This document shows, in pieces, positions 32,546-45,620 of a stretch of 64,000 bases of DNA (positions within the stretch are counted from its first letter, which is position 1; each line of letters opens with the position of its first letter). The stretch is taken from contig CACRXP010000038.1 in NCBI GenBank assembly GCA_902702965.1, positions 1,827,516 through 1,891,515 on the forward strand. The letters run 5' to 3'. Below the pieces are notes generated by a model. It was not told the origin of the DNA, did no database searches, and saw only the letters and a list, made by a program, of their open reading frames with translations. The DNA comes from Spirometra erinaceieuropaei. Taxonomy: Eukaryota > Platyhelminthes > Cestoda > Diphyllobothriidea > Diphyllobothriidae. The position numbers and the translations under genes are program-made.

Positions 32546-33224
32546 CGCGCCGCTATGCGCCTTCTGGCGGGGCTCGAGAGAGAGCCGCAAGACAAAACGG
32601 GGCGAGTGCGTTTCGTAACGCGACTTGGGCATGCCCATCTGTCATTCTTCATGTTGTCAATCTGACACTTAATCACCTAAGTCTAAAAATTAAAAAAATT
32701 GAAGCACTGGTCGACTGTCTCGAACGACGACGACAACCGTGCGCTCCGAAGCATAGCGGGCGCAAGGACGTCGATTTACTCTGAATTAGTTTTTACTGGT
32801 AGTAAGCTTACGACGCATCTACCACACTCTCTCCTCCGTGACCCGCCTGGGCCGGCGGGCACGAGTTGGCCTGCTGTGGCTGATGGATTTCGGCTCAAAT
32901 ATTCATATCAGATTCGGAATTAAGCCTGAAAAGCTTAATCCCGACTGATTAACTCCAAAGTCGCGATTGCTTTCCGAGATTAAAAATCTGAATGTTGTAC
33001 TTTTGCTTGCATGGTTACGTCGGACTTATCCGTCCGCACTACCGCAGTCAGCGCGAACTACACGCGGAGAAAGTCAACGGGTTCCGTTATTTCGTGCGGA
33101 GGAGAGAGCACCAAGTGTCCAGTAACCACCCTAAAGGTCTCGATTGTTTGCATACAGTCTGGTTTCGAACTGACACACTCTCGGCCACCTCGAGTAATGC
33201 GGCAACAGGTTTGGAGCTAGACGA
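32546..33224. other. Mostly unassigned, with an X scrap
   Basis: An antisense X scrap lies at about 32790-32850 and a Z-like end ('gctgatggatttcggctcaa') at about 32878. Nothing else recognised. Confidence 0.45.
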
Positions 33225-33655
33225 CCGTCGCTGTCGACGATGTCCACCGTGTACTCCACAACTAGGTGAGAGCAGGGACGGTGACTTGTGCGTGATTTAG
33301 TTTAAAGTGAATGTAGACTTGCACAGCGTCTACCGCACTCCCTCCTCCCCCACCTGGGACCGGTGTCAAGACAGAGTCAAGACCGGAGGTGGGGGAGGGC
33401 GCAAGTGGATGACACGGCCGAGCCCGCCCCTTGACGTTCCACTCCACACAGTAAATGACCAGGCTTCTGACCAACAACAGTGGGGAGGAGGGCGGTAGGG
33501 GTCCCAGTGTGCGCGACGGCTGCCGGCAACCTGGTCTGTCATCGCACCCCGAAATGTTGGCATTTGCTATGGTGTGCAATCCGATAACGCCTGCCAGTAT
33601 CCGATGTGGTCTCCGTGCTGGTCCAGCGCACCTACCACGTGGTCCGTTTGGGGGG
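33225..33655 (-). repeat. Repeat X, full-length copy
   Basis: Reverse complement of the two-module element: TATA-side module 33225-33500, first module about 33510-33655. Confirms the 430-bp length. Confidence 0.8.
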
Positions 33656-33774
33656 AGGGGGCATGGTGCCACGCACATGCTGGATGAGAAGGATGGCGCT
33701 AAAACCAGTCCAGTCGCGTATTTGAAGACGGCCTGAGACACCTTTGTTACAGCTAGTAAGTTTTGCCTCAGCGC

Positions 33775-34080
33775 ACCTCATCTGAGTTATTGTCCTTAGA
33801 CAAGGGCAGCTGAAAATCCTCCAGTTTTTGTCTGTCATACACGTGGATAGTCCAGCATTCACAAGCGTACAGGACTGACCGGACGGATGTCCGGTAGGCA
33901 AGGCTCTTTGAGATGAGGGAGCTATCGCGACAGACCTGTATAAAACTCAGCATTCTTGTGAGCACCCTACGGGCTATATTGATAGGGACAACAGTGTTAT
34001 TCACAGTCGGTCCGTTTGGCATTAATTCAGCCCCGAAGCAGATGAGACGGAGCTCTTCAAGCTGACATCCAGTACTTAAG
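33775..34080 (-). mobile_element. RTE-like LINE fragment (RT thumb region)
   Basis: The minus frame contains 'INIARRVLTRMLSFI', 'RTSVRSVLYACECWTIHV' and 'DRQKLEDFQ', the pattern of the region after the RT palm in the LINE family also present at 39.4 and 62.6 kb. Truncated on both sides. Confidence 0.7.
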
Positions 34081-35061
34081 TGGGGCGCCTTCTTCTTTCA
34101 AGCTAAACAACTCAAGTATACTGGGTTTTCGCAGTTTGACTGACAGACCGACGACTCAGTCAACCAAGTGGTTACGTGGAATGGCCACCGTAGTGAAACC
34201 TCGTCAGACGACAGACCGAGCACCAAACGGTTCAGTGAAGCTGCAATCGACAAGTCACACGGTGCAGACTGCGCGGACGAACCGGTGGTCTTCGAGCGTC
34301 CTCGAGGCCTGCTCACTGGAAGTCGCAGCCTCGCTCCAATAAACTTGGTGTGCTTCTAGGCGAATCTAATGGCGTTGGCGGAAGGAGACACTATCTCAAG
34401 ATCCAGATCAAACAGCTTGGATAAGCAGCCGTAGGGTTCTTCAGTCAGCGCGGTGCTGTTGGACAAGACCGGAAAGGTGGACATATGTATTTTACTCACA
34501 GTAAAATATATGTAAGAACAGAAAGTCTGACAAACGTCCCTGAATCAGAAGGCATGGAAAACGGAAGAGTGCCACGAAGCACTTGGCAACTGGTAGGACA
34601 AATCTACCATTCTGTGCACTTTCAGGCAAAAATACACACATTACGTGGAAGGACTGTAGTTACTCATTCCGCAGAAGGCGGAGACCTCACTGGGAAGACG
34701 GAATTTAACAAAAAAGACAATACCAGACTACCGTTGTAGTACAAAAGCAAAGTAATTCGGTTGACGAATGCAGATGGGGCGATATTTATATATTTTCCCT
34801 TTTTCCTCGGCGTCAAAACTGTTGCGTAAGGGGTGGACAGGGAAGAAGAACCAAAAGCTTATCTGCAAGCAATAATTGTGATAAGATATCCGACAACCAG
34901 GACGGTGGCAGGCGACGATAGCAAAGCGAGAGTGTGGGAGGGGAGAGACAATACTATTTGAACCGGTGCGAATCCCGTGTAGAATGGAATAAGCAGAGGA
35001 GTGTCGGTGTCCGGCCGAGACACGCATATTGAGGAAGGGGGAGGCGGGGGGGGGACAGGAG
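34081..35061. other. Region downstream of the CAPSL-like gene
   Basis: Should hold the 3' UTR of the minus-strand gene ending at 35062. I see no convincing AATAAA close to the stop. A small inverted repeat (GTATTTTAC..GTAAAATA) sits near 34490. Confidence 0.4.
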
Positions 35062-35163
<102 letters not shown>

Positions 35164-37277
35164 CTAGAAGGATGGAGGAAGAAGAGTAAGGAGACTGTGC
35201 GGGCTGGTGCGATGGAAATAAGTAACACACGCGCACGCGCGCGAATAACTGCAAAAAAACTAACAAGAACACACTAAACGGGAGGGGGAACGAAACTGGG
35301 TCATAAGGCTCAAGCTGCTACTCGCCCAGGCGTGCAGGTGGACTGACGCTTGTGTGCATGTCACTGCCTTTAACATGCTCGACAGTGGCTCTTACCACAT
35401 ATATGATGGACCGTGTGGAGATGGCGTTCACCGAGCTGGCCTAATCGTCGAGAGGAGTATGATGGCTACGTTCTACTTCGAAGCATCAGGCTATGGGCAT
35501 GGCAGACGGTCGCTTAGTGGAGAGGTGCGCCAGTCCAGTCGTACTTGTCCGTAAACTTCTAGATGCAGGGTGTCAGTGACTCACAGCTGGCAAGTCGGTT
35601 ACGCTTAGATAGTAGGAAATGTTACACCCATGTGACAACCCGACGGCCTAAAATCCCTACATCGAGAGCTCGCTTGCAGTACAGAGATTCTCTGTGGTGG
35701 GCATCTTCCGGGCTTGGGAAGGAAAGGATCCCGGCAACGTACGATGGTCCTATGACATTTGCAATTGTGACCGGGAGGAAGTACGCGTTCCAAACTCTCC
35801 AAGGAGGGACAGTTTTACGATGAGAGAAATCCCAAAAACTATTGCGAGTGGAGGCCGTGGCGACCACGAACGTTGGTAAACAACGCTAACGTGGTGTACA
35901 TCTATGGTATTTATCTAAAATCCAAGCCAAAGTCAAATCGGTAATGAGCCCATGCCCGTCCCACCGGGTCGCCGTGCAGGCATGATCGCAGACACGCGGC
36001 CCGACTGTCTCGCGTGACACGATTGGCCAATCGAGGCAACTCTGTTTCACGTCTTTGTTCGGAGTCTGTCGCAAAAACAGTGCGAAAGTAGAAGACGTTA
36101 GGCTGGCATCTCGGACTAATAATAGCCACCGAGTAAGCATAGCCCGTTCAGCCAATAGTGTCGAAAGGAAAGGAAGTGCTTTAAAACCAAAGCAGCCGAG
36201 GGCGGAGACGTATGGAGGTCGGCAGTTTTTAGGCCGGATAAGAGGTTTGGCAAGGGTACAGCGACGCCTCGAACACAGCAAAAGGCCTCCGTCGTAGGGA
36301 AGAGAAGCAGAATTTTGTCCACATTTTGAAGACTACAGTCCCAGGAAACAGACTAGAAAGCCCAAGGTAAAAACCAAGAAATTCGAAAGGTGTCATAAAT
36401 CCTACGATTTGTCCCACTTCAAGGCACGACACTTTAGTAGGAGCAAATAGGTGGGGTAACAAAGATAGAATTTATTTGGTACACAAGCCAAGGAGTACAT
36501 ATGACATAAAGTCGACAAGAGTAACAATCAGGTCTCTAATTCGAGCAGGAAAGACGGTTTACACGTGCAGTTTTGTGCAATTAGCCCGGGAAGTGATAAG
36601 GGAAGACTGTTTTAAGTGGCAGACGAAGGCGAAAAGGCTTGTTAGTTGGTCCATTTGGACGCTTCTAAGCCCGCAGCACCGGGGGAAGGCATTCCTACTA
36701 GATGGCATGGAGTTGGTTGAAAAGAGGAGGAAGAATGTTGAACGGGTTATCGCTTGGTAGGTATTGGAGTGACAGCAGGTAGATCGAATTTTGCCACGAT
36801 CGGCACCGGATTCCACGGCATGATACGGACGAGATCTCAGGTCCCACCCGGTTCCGTGATCATAATTTGTAGGGCAACGGCAACGGAGGAAGTCCCATTG
36901 AATGTTGACTAACGTTTGTCATGTCGCAATACCGCCTATGCTTGTGACCCTTTAATACGTTGTCAAGTTACCTCGCCACAATTGCATATCTTTGATGGAG
37001 CCCACTTCAACACCCGTCACATGTGGATACGCTGGACAGTCAGCATACCGTCTAACAGAAGGGTTCCAGGGCCTCTGTAAGGCAGCAAGTGAGGTATTTA
37101 GGTCTTGTTTTTTTAATGACTCCTAGACAGCCTGATTACAGCTAAATGACACTGCGATATAGGCCTATCTTTGAAAGGTACACCGATGGGTTTGCCGATT
37201 TCGGGACTCAGTCGAGGCGGTTGTATAACGGTTGGAGTCGCTGATCTTCCAACACTAGAGACCGAAATTCTGAACTC
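35164..37277 (-). other. CAPSL-like intron 3, distal part, unassigned
   Basis: Part of the 6459-base intron (35164-41622). No feature recognised before the MITE at 37278. Several medium frames on both strands lack motifs. Confidence 0.5.
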
Positions 37278-37491
37278 GGTAAGTGGGTGATTCTTAGTCA
37301 TTGGAGATGTGTAGTTGTAGTTTGGGTGGTTGAGAAATAGTCGCGCTAGCCCCTAACACTAACCCTTAACTATAACCCCTAACCCTGAGCCCTAACCCTT
37401 AGTCATCACCCCTGACCTCCAACCATAACCCCTAACCCCAAATCAAACAGCATTGTGTCCATCAGGTGAAGCTACCAAACGATATCTTACC
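37278..37491. mobile_element. hAT-like MITE with telomere-like core (second copy)
   Basis: The right end 'tgtgtccatcaggtgaagct' to 'tatcttacc' matches the MITE at 7561-7786. The left end GGTAAGTGGGTGATTCTTAG is its approximate complement. The core 37350-37445 is a CCCTAA-type array (TAACCCCTAACCCTGAGC and so on), longer than in the first copy. I see no clear 8-bp target duplication. Confidence 0.65.
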
Positions 37492-37504
37492 GATCTTTAG
37501 TAAT

Positions 37505-38620
37505 TGAACGAGATCAGGTCGTCTGCCCAGACATACAATTTACGATGGAGGAAAAAACCAGCTGTCCTTCCCTGACTTATGGCGCAGATTGTGGTGGCCT
37601 AGAGACTAGTGTTCAGGAAAGCGACAAACACGACGCAAGTACTGAGCTTTAACAGCAACCACCGAATCCCCCACAAGAGCGGTTGCGTAAGAGCGTTATG
37701 TCGGCATGTTGGAGCGCGCCACAGTGAATCGAAAGATAGAATTGTCAACTTGCAATATCTTTGACGGGTGTTCAGACCCAATGGTTGCCCGCGCAACTTC
37801 GTCAGCCAGTGCTTACCCACACGAGACGACATGCCAAATCGCACCTACCTCAGAGCCTGGCGAGCGCTTCTGTGTGTCAGAGACATCTTGGAGGCCATAA
37901 GTCGCCCTCTTGCACCACTTACAGTTGGAGTGGCACACAGACCGCAGGCAACCATCAGGCGTCAAGTAATGAGACAAAAAGACCCACCGCCACAACAAGA
38001 AACGTCTGGAGTCTTTTATCGAACGTGGTGCAGTTGCGGACAAATCAATTAATTTGGAGAAACTGGAGGACTACTCTGGACGCGAATGGCCGAACACGCG
38101 GCGGCAGTGCGGAAAGATGACGCCAGCTCCCAGATCGCGACCCATTCGACGGGACCCAGTCAAACATTCCAGTTTGACAAGGCCGAAATTCTCGCAAAGT
38201 GACAGTCACGTGAGCGGCCAGCTGTTTGAGCTATAGTGCGCTGGTCCCAAGTCTACTAACAAATGCAATAACCTCGCTCTTCCATATCCGGTGCTGAGAC
38301 TTAACCTGGGCCGAGCAATTAGCCACGCGAAGAGCGGGCCGGCGAACACTGTTTACAAAGCCAGTGTCGATGTGGCAGGTAGTCGAGTAATTTTCACGTC
38401 AACACCCAACACGGGTTAAGAAAGTGCAACGATTAACGACTTCAATGTCGGCCACCAAACAATTATCGCAACCGTTGATTTTCATAGGTAATGAAAACCC
38501 CTGAGCATGAATTACCAGTATCTGATACTGTTCCTTGTGATGGGTTCTAGGCGAGTAGGGCTTTTGTTCCAGCGACCGCGTCTACTTCTTCTCAACTGTT
38601 TCCCTGGACTTGTATTCTCG
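37505..38620 (+). mobile_element. Penelope-like element, 1.1 kb: RT end, linker, GIY-YIG and tail
   Basis: The longest PLE copy here. In shifting frames it encodes the end of the RT region and linker (about 37610-37700: 'TNTTQVLSFNSNHRIPHKS'), 'RPNGCPRNFV', 'PLTVGVAHRPQATIRRQ' (37916-37966), 'SGVFYRTWCSCG' opening the GIY-YIG domain, 'ETGGLLWTRMAEH' and 'QTFQFDKAEILA'. Several stops and frame changes make it dead. The tail has a perfect hairpin CAGTATCTGATACTG (38516-38530) where other copies have a weaker stem. The CTGATGA block after it is partly deleted ('ttgtgatggg'). It lies in the largest intron of the CAPSL-like gene, opposite in strand to it. Confidence 0.85.
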
Positions 38621-39359
38621 GTTATGTCGGCTATAATTGAATGTTTTTTCCAGTTTATAGTCGTCCATGGATTCTGACCTTCACGTCTAAAAAGGTGTCT
38701 CAATCAAATTTTTAGTAATGTGGTGTGGGGGGCCGATGATCGGAATTGAAGTCGGTCTGAGCAGCAACCTCCCATTCAGGTGGGCAGCGCGGTTTGTAGA
38801 CGGCGTGTAGACACGCACGCCTTATTGCTACCGGTTGTGCGTGACTCGCGTGGGCGTGGCACTTACTGACCTGGAAGAAAGGGTAAGGGCGTTCTGCTTT
38901 TTCTGCCGGGAGTTTCAGCCTAGATCTCCTGTAAGCAGGCCAGAAATGACCACTCGAGTGTCGTCGGTCTTCGCCAAAATGCTAAGCGGCTGTCCGCATC
39001 TGCAAGACGGGATTATGAGTTTTCCGTCCACTGGGTGTTGCGGCTGGTCCAGTGGCGTTCGAACCTGCTGTTCCCATCGAAATGCGACTGGTCGCGTGTG
39101 TGTGTGTGCACAATTCTGAAAACTGGGGAAGCAAGACTGTGAATGGCTCAGAAACAGGGACCAAGCGACGGCGAATAAAGTGGAAATTCTCCAGACTATG
39201 CAGTGTCGTGAGACCTATCTTCTGAGGGAGAAGTTGCCGATGCAATAAGGAAGTCGCAAAACAACAAGGCTTTCGCTGAGGACGTGTTTTCCGCTGGAAT
39301 CTACGGGTCTTGTGTCGACACTGGCTTCACGAGGCGATCGAGGAAGTATGGAGAGATGG
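38621..39359. other. Unassigned intronic sequence with a SINE-tail scrap
   Basis: About 38930-39000 resembles the SINE tail ('aagcaggccagaaatgacca' and 'gtcggtcttcgcc'). Remainder not recognised. Confidence 0.45.
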
Positions 39360-40130
39360 GGTAGTTCTCACTGACTAGGGCTCGGGCATCCTTGCGCCTG
39401 CCATGGAGGAACAAAGTGTGAAAACTACCGCAGCACAAGCCTCATCGACGTATCTGTAATGATCATCGTTGTTGTTTTTCTTAGGCGATTCCAGTCTGTG
39501 CATGACAGCAGGGTGAGGCCCAATCGAGCTGGATTGCGAGCTGGGCGTGGATGCGCGGACCAGATATTTACATATTAGGGGAAATTAAAGAATCCCGTCG
39601 TGGCTAACAGCAACCGACGGCCGTCTGCTTTGTTGACTTGGCCGTACGTTCGGTTCCGTCCATCGTGAGTCCCTTTGGCGAGTAATGGAACCAGATGACG
39701 CGCTGAACAAAATCATCGCCATGATCAAGGTCTACTATCTGCCTATCATTACGAGAGTTCTCGTCCACAACAATCTCGCCCAACCGTTCGACATCCGATC
39801 TGGTGTTAGACAAAGTAGTATCCTGTTGTCCATTCCGACCAACTACGCCATTCACCGGATTCTCGGAAGGACCCTTCACGGTTTTGACGGTGTCACGTTT
39901 TCACCCAGACACCGACTGACTGATGTGGACTAGGCTGCCGATATTGCCTTGCTGGCCACAAGCTTTAGTGAACTACAGTCTGTGGTGTCACGGGTAAATG
40001 AAATCGCTACCTCGGTTGATTTATTCATGAAAGATGGGGAGATCAAATTGTTTTCCAGCTGCATACCTGACCAGGAGAAGGCACCTCTCGGGATAAAAGG
40101 CTGTCAACTTGAAGAGATAGGTGGCTTTAA
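39360..40130 (+). mobile_element. RTE-like LINE reverse transcriptase remnant
   Basis: In broken frames: a region like 'CENYRGISLVDV' of the 62.6 kb copy at about 39420, then from 39685 'MEPDDALNKIIAMIKVYY', 'QPFDIRSGVRQSSIL', 'IHRILGRTLHGFDGVTF', a stop at 39931-39933 just before 'ADIALLATSFSELQSVV' (palm C box YADD lost), and 'SCIPDQEKAPLGIKGCQLEE'. No endonuclease is seen. Clearly decayed. Confidence 0.8.
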
Positions 40131-40224
40131 ATAAAACACGCAACATCACCGAGGCCGGCTTGATCACTGGGTCACAGACTCACGAAGTATAAGCACATGT
40201 CGGTCGTTCGAATGATGGCGCGAA

Positions 40225-40395
40225 TTCGGGGACGGTAACCCATGTTGCGAACACGGGATACATCTTCAACTTTGAAACCATTGAGATCCTGGGCGTTGGC
40301 AATGATCACACACGAAGGCCAGTGCAATAAGCCCGAATCTACACAGACTGCCCAGCCAACCGTCATATAGACTTGCCTCCCCGTCACGCATTTAG
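40225..40395 (+). mobile_element. Penelope-like GIY-YIG C-terminus of another lineage
   Basis: One plus frame encodes 'HVANTGYIFNFETIEILG', a stop, and 'NRHIDLPPRHAF'. The NRHIDLPP motif is diagnostic of Penelope-like endonuclease C-termini. It differs from the SINKCND version at 1.2 and 38.2 kb and the SINGHVDTPP version at 58.7 kb. Confidence 0.7.
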
Positions 40396-42845
<2,450 letters not shown>

Positions 42846-42926
42846 CGTAATCACGCCGTCACCAGACTTGTCCAAAAGGGAAAATGCCTTTTTCACTAGA
42901 TCAACGCGGCGCTGCGACATTGGCGG
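42846..42926 (-). CDS. CAPSL: Calcyphosine-like EF-hand protein, exon 2
   Basis: 81 bases, 27 codons, phase 0. Acceptor CCTTTAG after a pyrimidine-poor 31-base intron; donor GTAAAT. Encodes residues 106-132, 'PPMSQRRVDL' to 'LLDKSGDGVIT'. PPMS-R follows the second EF-hand in calcyphosines. The third EF-hand loop starts at Asp124 (D-K-S-G-D-G-V-I-T) and runs across the exon 2/3 junction. Too short to be seen as an open frame of its own. Confidence 0.95.
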
Positions 42927-42957
42927 CTAAAGGACGTCAGTACTGAATGCAAAGTAC
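42927..42957 (-). other. Minimal 31-base intron (CAPSL-like intron 1)
   Basis: GTACTTTGCATTC...CCTTTAG on the minus strand, with TACTGAC in the middle as a branch-point candidate. Removing it joins 'FLRALR' to 'PPMSQ' in frame, as in the family. Reading through gives a stop after a few codons. Confidence 0.9.
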
Positions 42958-43272
42958 CCTTAAAGCGCGTAGAAATTCGTCGAAAGCGATAGATCCCGAT
43001 TTATCGGTGTCAATATCAGCAAACAACTTGTCTACCTCCTCCGGTGATAAGTGACAGCCGAAATCGTTGCATCCTTTCGTAAACTCTTCTTTTGTGAGCT
43101 GGCGGTTGGAGTCATCATCCATTACTCTGAACTGACGGCCTAATCCATTGATCCCACTAGCACCCCTAGCTAAGCACATGTACCGGAGTTTTTCGATAGG
43201 CGTCTGAGCCTTAGAAAGCTTAGCTCGTGACTCTAGTTGAAATTGCTTTTGCTCGTTTGCTGTCAGTGCCAT
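42958..43272 (-). CDS. CAPSL: Calcyphosine-like EF-hand protein (CAPSL type), exon 1
   Basis: Calcium-binding, calmodulin-fold cytosolic protein. Calcyphosine-like proteins are linked to cilia and calcium signalling, but the exact role is not established. The exon encodes residues 1-105 from ATG at 43272-43270. Residues 25-46 contain the family signature 'EKLRYMCLARGASGI'. EF-hand 1 loop: residues 52-63, D-D-D-S-N-R-Q-L-T-K-E-E. EF-hand 2 loop: residues 88-99, D-T-D-K-S-G-S-I-A-F-D-E; both are canonical. The frame is open further upstream to 43401, but those residues ('FTKSIHFLTTVFG') are unlike the family, so I take the Met at 43272. The four exons total 209 residues, about the size of vertebrate CAPSL (about 208). 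Donor GTACTT at 42957. No promoter recognised. Confidence 0.95.
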
Positions 43273-44220
43273 TATAGAATAAACCGGGACACGAGCAAAA
43301 TCTTCGCGGAGCCGCCAGACGAAATTGCAGCCAAAAACCGTTGTTAGAAAGTGTATTGACTTTGTAAAACAAACGATTGTTAAACACGAATTCTGTTCCA
43401 AAAAAGAACAAAAGAAACAATATTTTAAAGGGAATTGATAATCAGGGAGATACAGTTCTCAAACGTTGAAAGCTCATGCTAGATCTACGGATCCATAGCT
43501 TAGGAATCATTGTTTCAGGCAATTGGGCTAATGTCTCTCCTGTTCGGTCTCGCAAACATTTTCGGGCACTCCCTGATCATGTTTATCCTGATTAATACAA
43601 GAAAATTACACAATAGGACATATTTTAGAGTATTGTGGAAGGGATTTTAATATCGACCTCTGAATGGGCCGATGAGTAGTTGGACATCGGAGGAAAAAAA
43701 GTGTAATATATGTTTGTAGTTGCAAATATACACAAACTTCTTTAAAACTTCCAGTCAAGACTTTGCCCCTGCAGTACCTATATAGGTAGACAATGTCATC
43801 TGCGAATCTGAAAGCGTATGAATTCGCATTAAGCAGTGACTTGCTGGAAAGGCACTTGAGAAATTGTGTTAGAGGGCTGGCTACTTCCCCGAAAACAGCA
43901 TATTGAATGTGGTAGAACTTTTCTTTCGAAAAGAAAAAGCTCCTGTGAAAACGCAGCTTCCTATCCTCCGAGATGCTCTTAAAAATCCTGTAGCAGACAT
44001 TAAGTTGACCGTTTGTAGAAAAACTTGACCGTTTCGCTTCCGCGCATCCAGGATTGTACAGGGACCGTTTTCGAATATATAATTTTCACCCTATGGGACG
44101 TGACAGTATTGATTCGGCGTTTTCCTCAATCTCACAGCCCGCAACCTAGTGATGTTTCAGTTAGCATTTAAAAGCACATTCAAATGAAATTTCCCCTTCG
44201 TTCCTGTGTAAGATTTTCAA
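43273..44220. other. Upstream region of the CAPSL-like gene
   Basis: The 5' UTR and promoter are expected here on the minus strand. No clear TATA box, splice leader acceptor or upstream exon could be assigned. Confidence 0.4.
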
Positions 44221-44224
44221 TCTC

Positions 44225-45620
44225 GCTCTTGAAAGTGAAACCTATCCTACTTTGTGGAGGGAATCACACATTTTGTTCACCCCAAGCACGGCCACTCTAC
44301 GTTATGTGATGGCTTTCGACCAATAAGCTCTCTTCTGATAGTCTCGAAGATCCTAGAGGCATTGATCAAAGATAAGATGATGTGTCAATTAACAGAGAAT
44401 AACCTACTGAGTGCTGCTCAGCATGGATTCCTTAAAGCTTGGTCTTGTGACACCTGCAAGCTCTCTTCATTTGATCGCGTTTTCCAATCCAGAGACAATG
44501 GTTTCGCACCTTTTACAGTCCATTTCAACTTCATCAATGCTTTTTTTGGCGTTGACCAGGCTCTTCTTCTTTCAAAACTGCCTCCTTTCGGAATAGGTGC
44601 TAAACTTCCGAATTTGATATCCTAGTGCCTGGGCGATCGCACACAACAAGTTAAGATTGCTGGTGTTATCTACAACCCCACGTATGTGAGGAGTGGAATC
44701 CTCCAGTGTAATGTATATGGTCCGCTATTATTTTGCCTTTTTGTCAACGTCGTGTAAGTTTTATTTCAGAACGTTAAACCCTTCATCCATTTCGATTATG
44801 TGGAAGTTGCATACAGGCAGATCGTGACATCGTGTTGAACTCCTAAAGAGCGACATACAGGTCTTTGTCCAGTGGTGCTTCACATGACATTTTTCTCGTC
44901 CCTTGCACGAATGCTCAGTCAGGGTGGTTGAGGACGACCATAAGTCTCAAATAAGTATTGACGGTCACGACATAAATGGGCCTGAAGTTATTAAGGATCT
45001 GGGCGTATCATACTCCAAGAGCCTTAATATTTTTGAACACTGCACACTGGTGGTCTTCAAAGCACACAAGGCGTCCGAGTAGATCCTCCGTAATTTTAAA
45101 ACTAGCGATATTAGAATGCGCCTTTATAAAATGAAGGTTAGACTTGGCCCCAAATACTGTTCACTTTTTATTAGCCTCATACGTGCTGCCGAGCCAAAGG
45201 AGATAAAATCCTTCCACAATTTTTTTACCAAAAGAGTTTAAACGTCCAAACGCCGAGATTTAATTTACCAAGAACATTGCGGCTTACAGGCCTTGATCCC
45301 TTGTGGTTTAGTTGATAACGAAAGGGGCTATTGTTTGCTGTTTACGTTTTTGAACAGTTGCACTCTTAATCCACCATTTTGAGAGCATCTTGACCAGCCC
45401 CGATGTAATAGTCACCATGAGGTCCTTTTACTTCTTCCTCTGACACGTAACGTTGAATATCGTCAGTTCTTTTCTGTGAACACAGTTGCAATCTGCAACA
45501 AGTTACCAAGGGATGTGAAAATCCTGCCAAATAATCCTTTGTTTAAGAGAACTATTGCTCGTTTTTGCATTCACAAAAACTCCCACTATTTTTTGGAGCT
45601 GAATGCGCCAAATTAATTTT
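44225..45620 (+). mobile_element. CR1/Jockey-like LINE, decayed ORF2
   Basis: From 44254: 'DGFRPISSLLIVSKILEALI', 'LTENNLLSAAQHGF', 'HFNFINAFFGVDQALL' (RT motif A region, FxKAFD lost), a stop, 'RTQQVKIAG', 'GPLLFCLFVN', and 'FDYVEV' where F(A/V)DD is expected. After many stops, the C-terminus appears at about 45440-45580: 'EYRQFFSVNTVAICNKLPRD' and 'LFKRTIARF'. Far more degraded than the copy at 17.5-18.7 kb and of a different subfamily. The endonuclease is missing. Confidence 0.85.

Noticed and set aside
43273..43401. Upstream in-frame start for the CAPSL-like protein
   Set aside because: The added residues are hydrophobic and unlike the family; the Met at 43272 gives the expected N-terminus and length.
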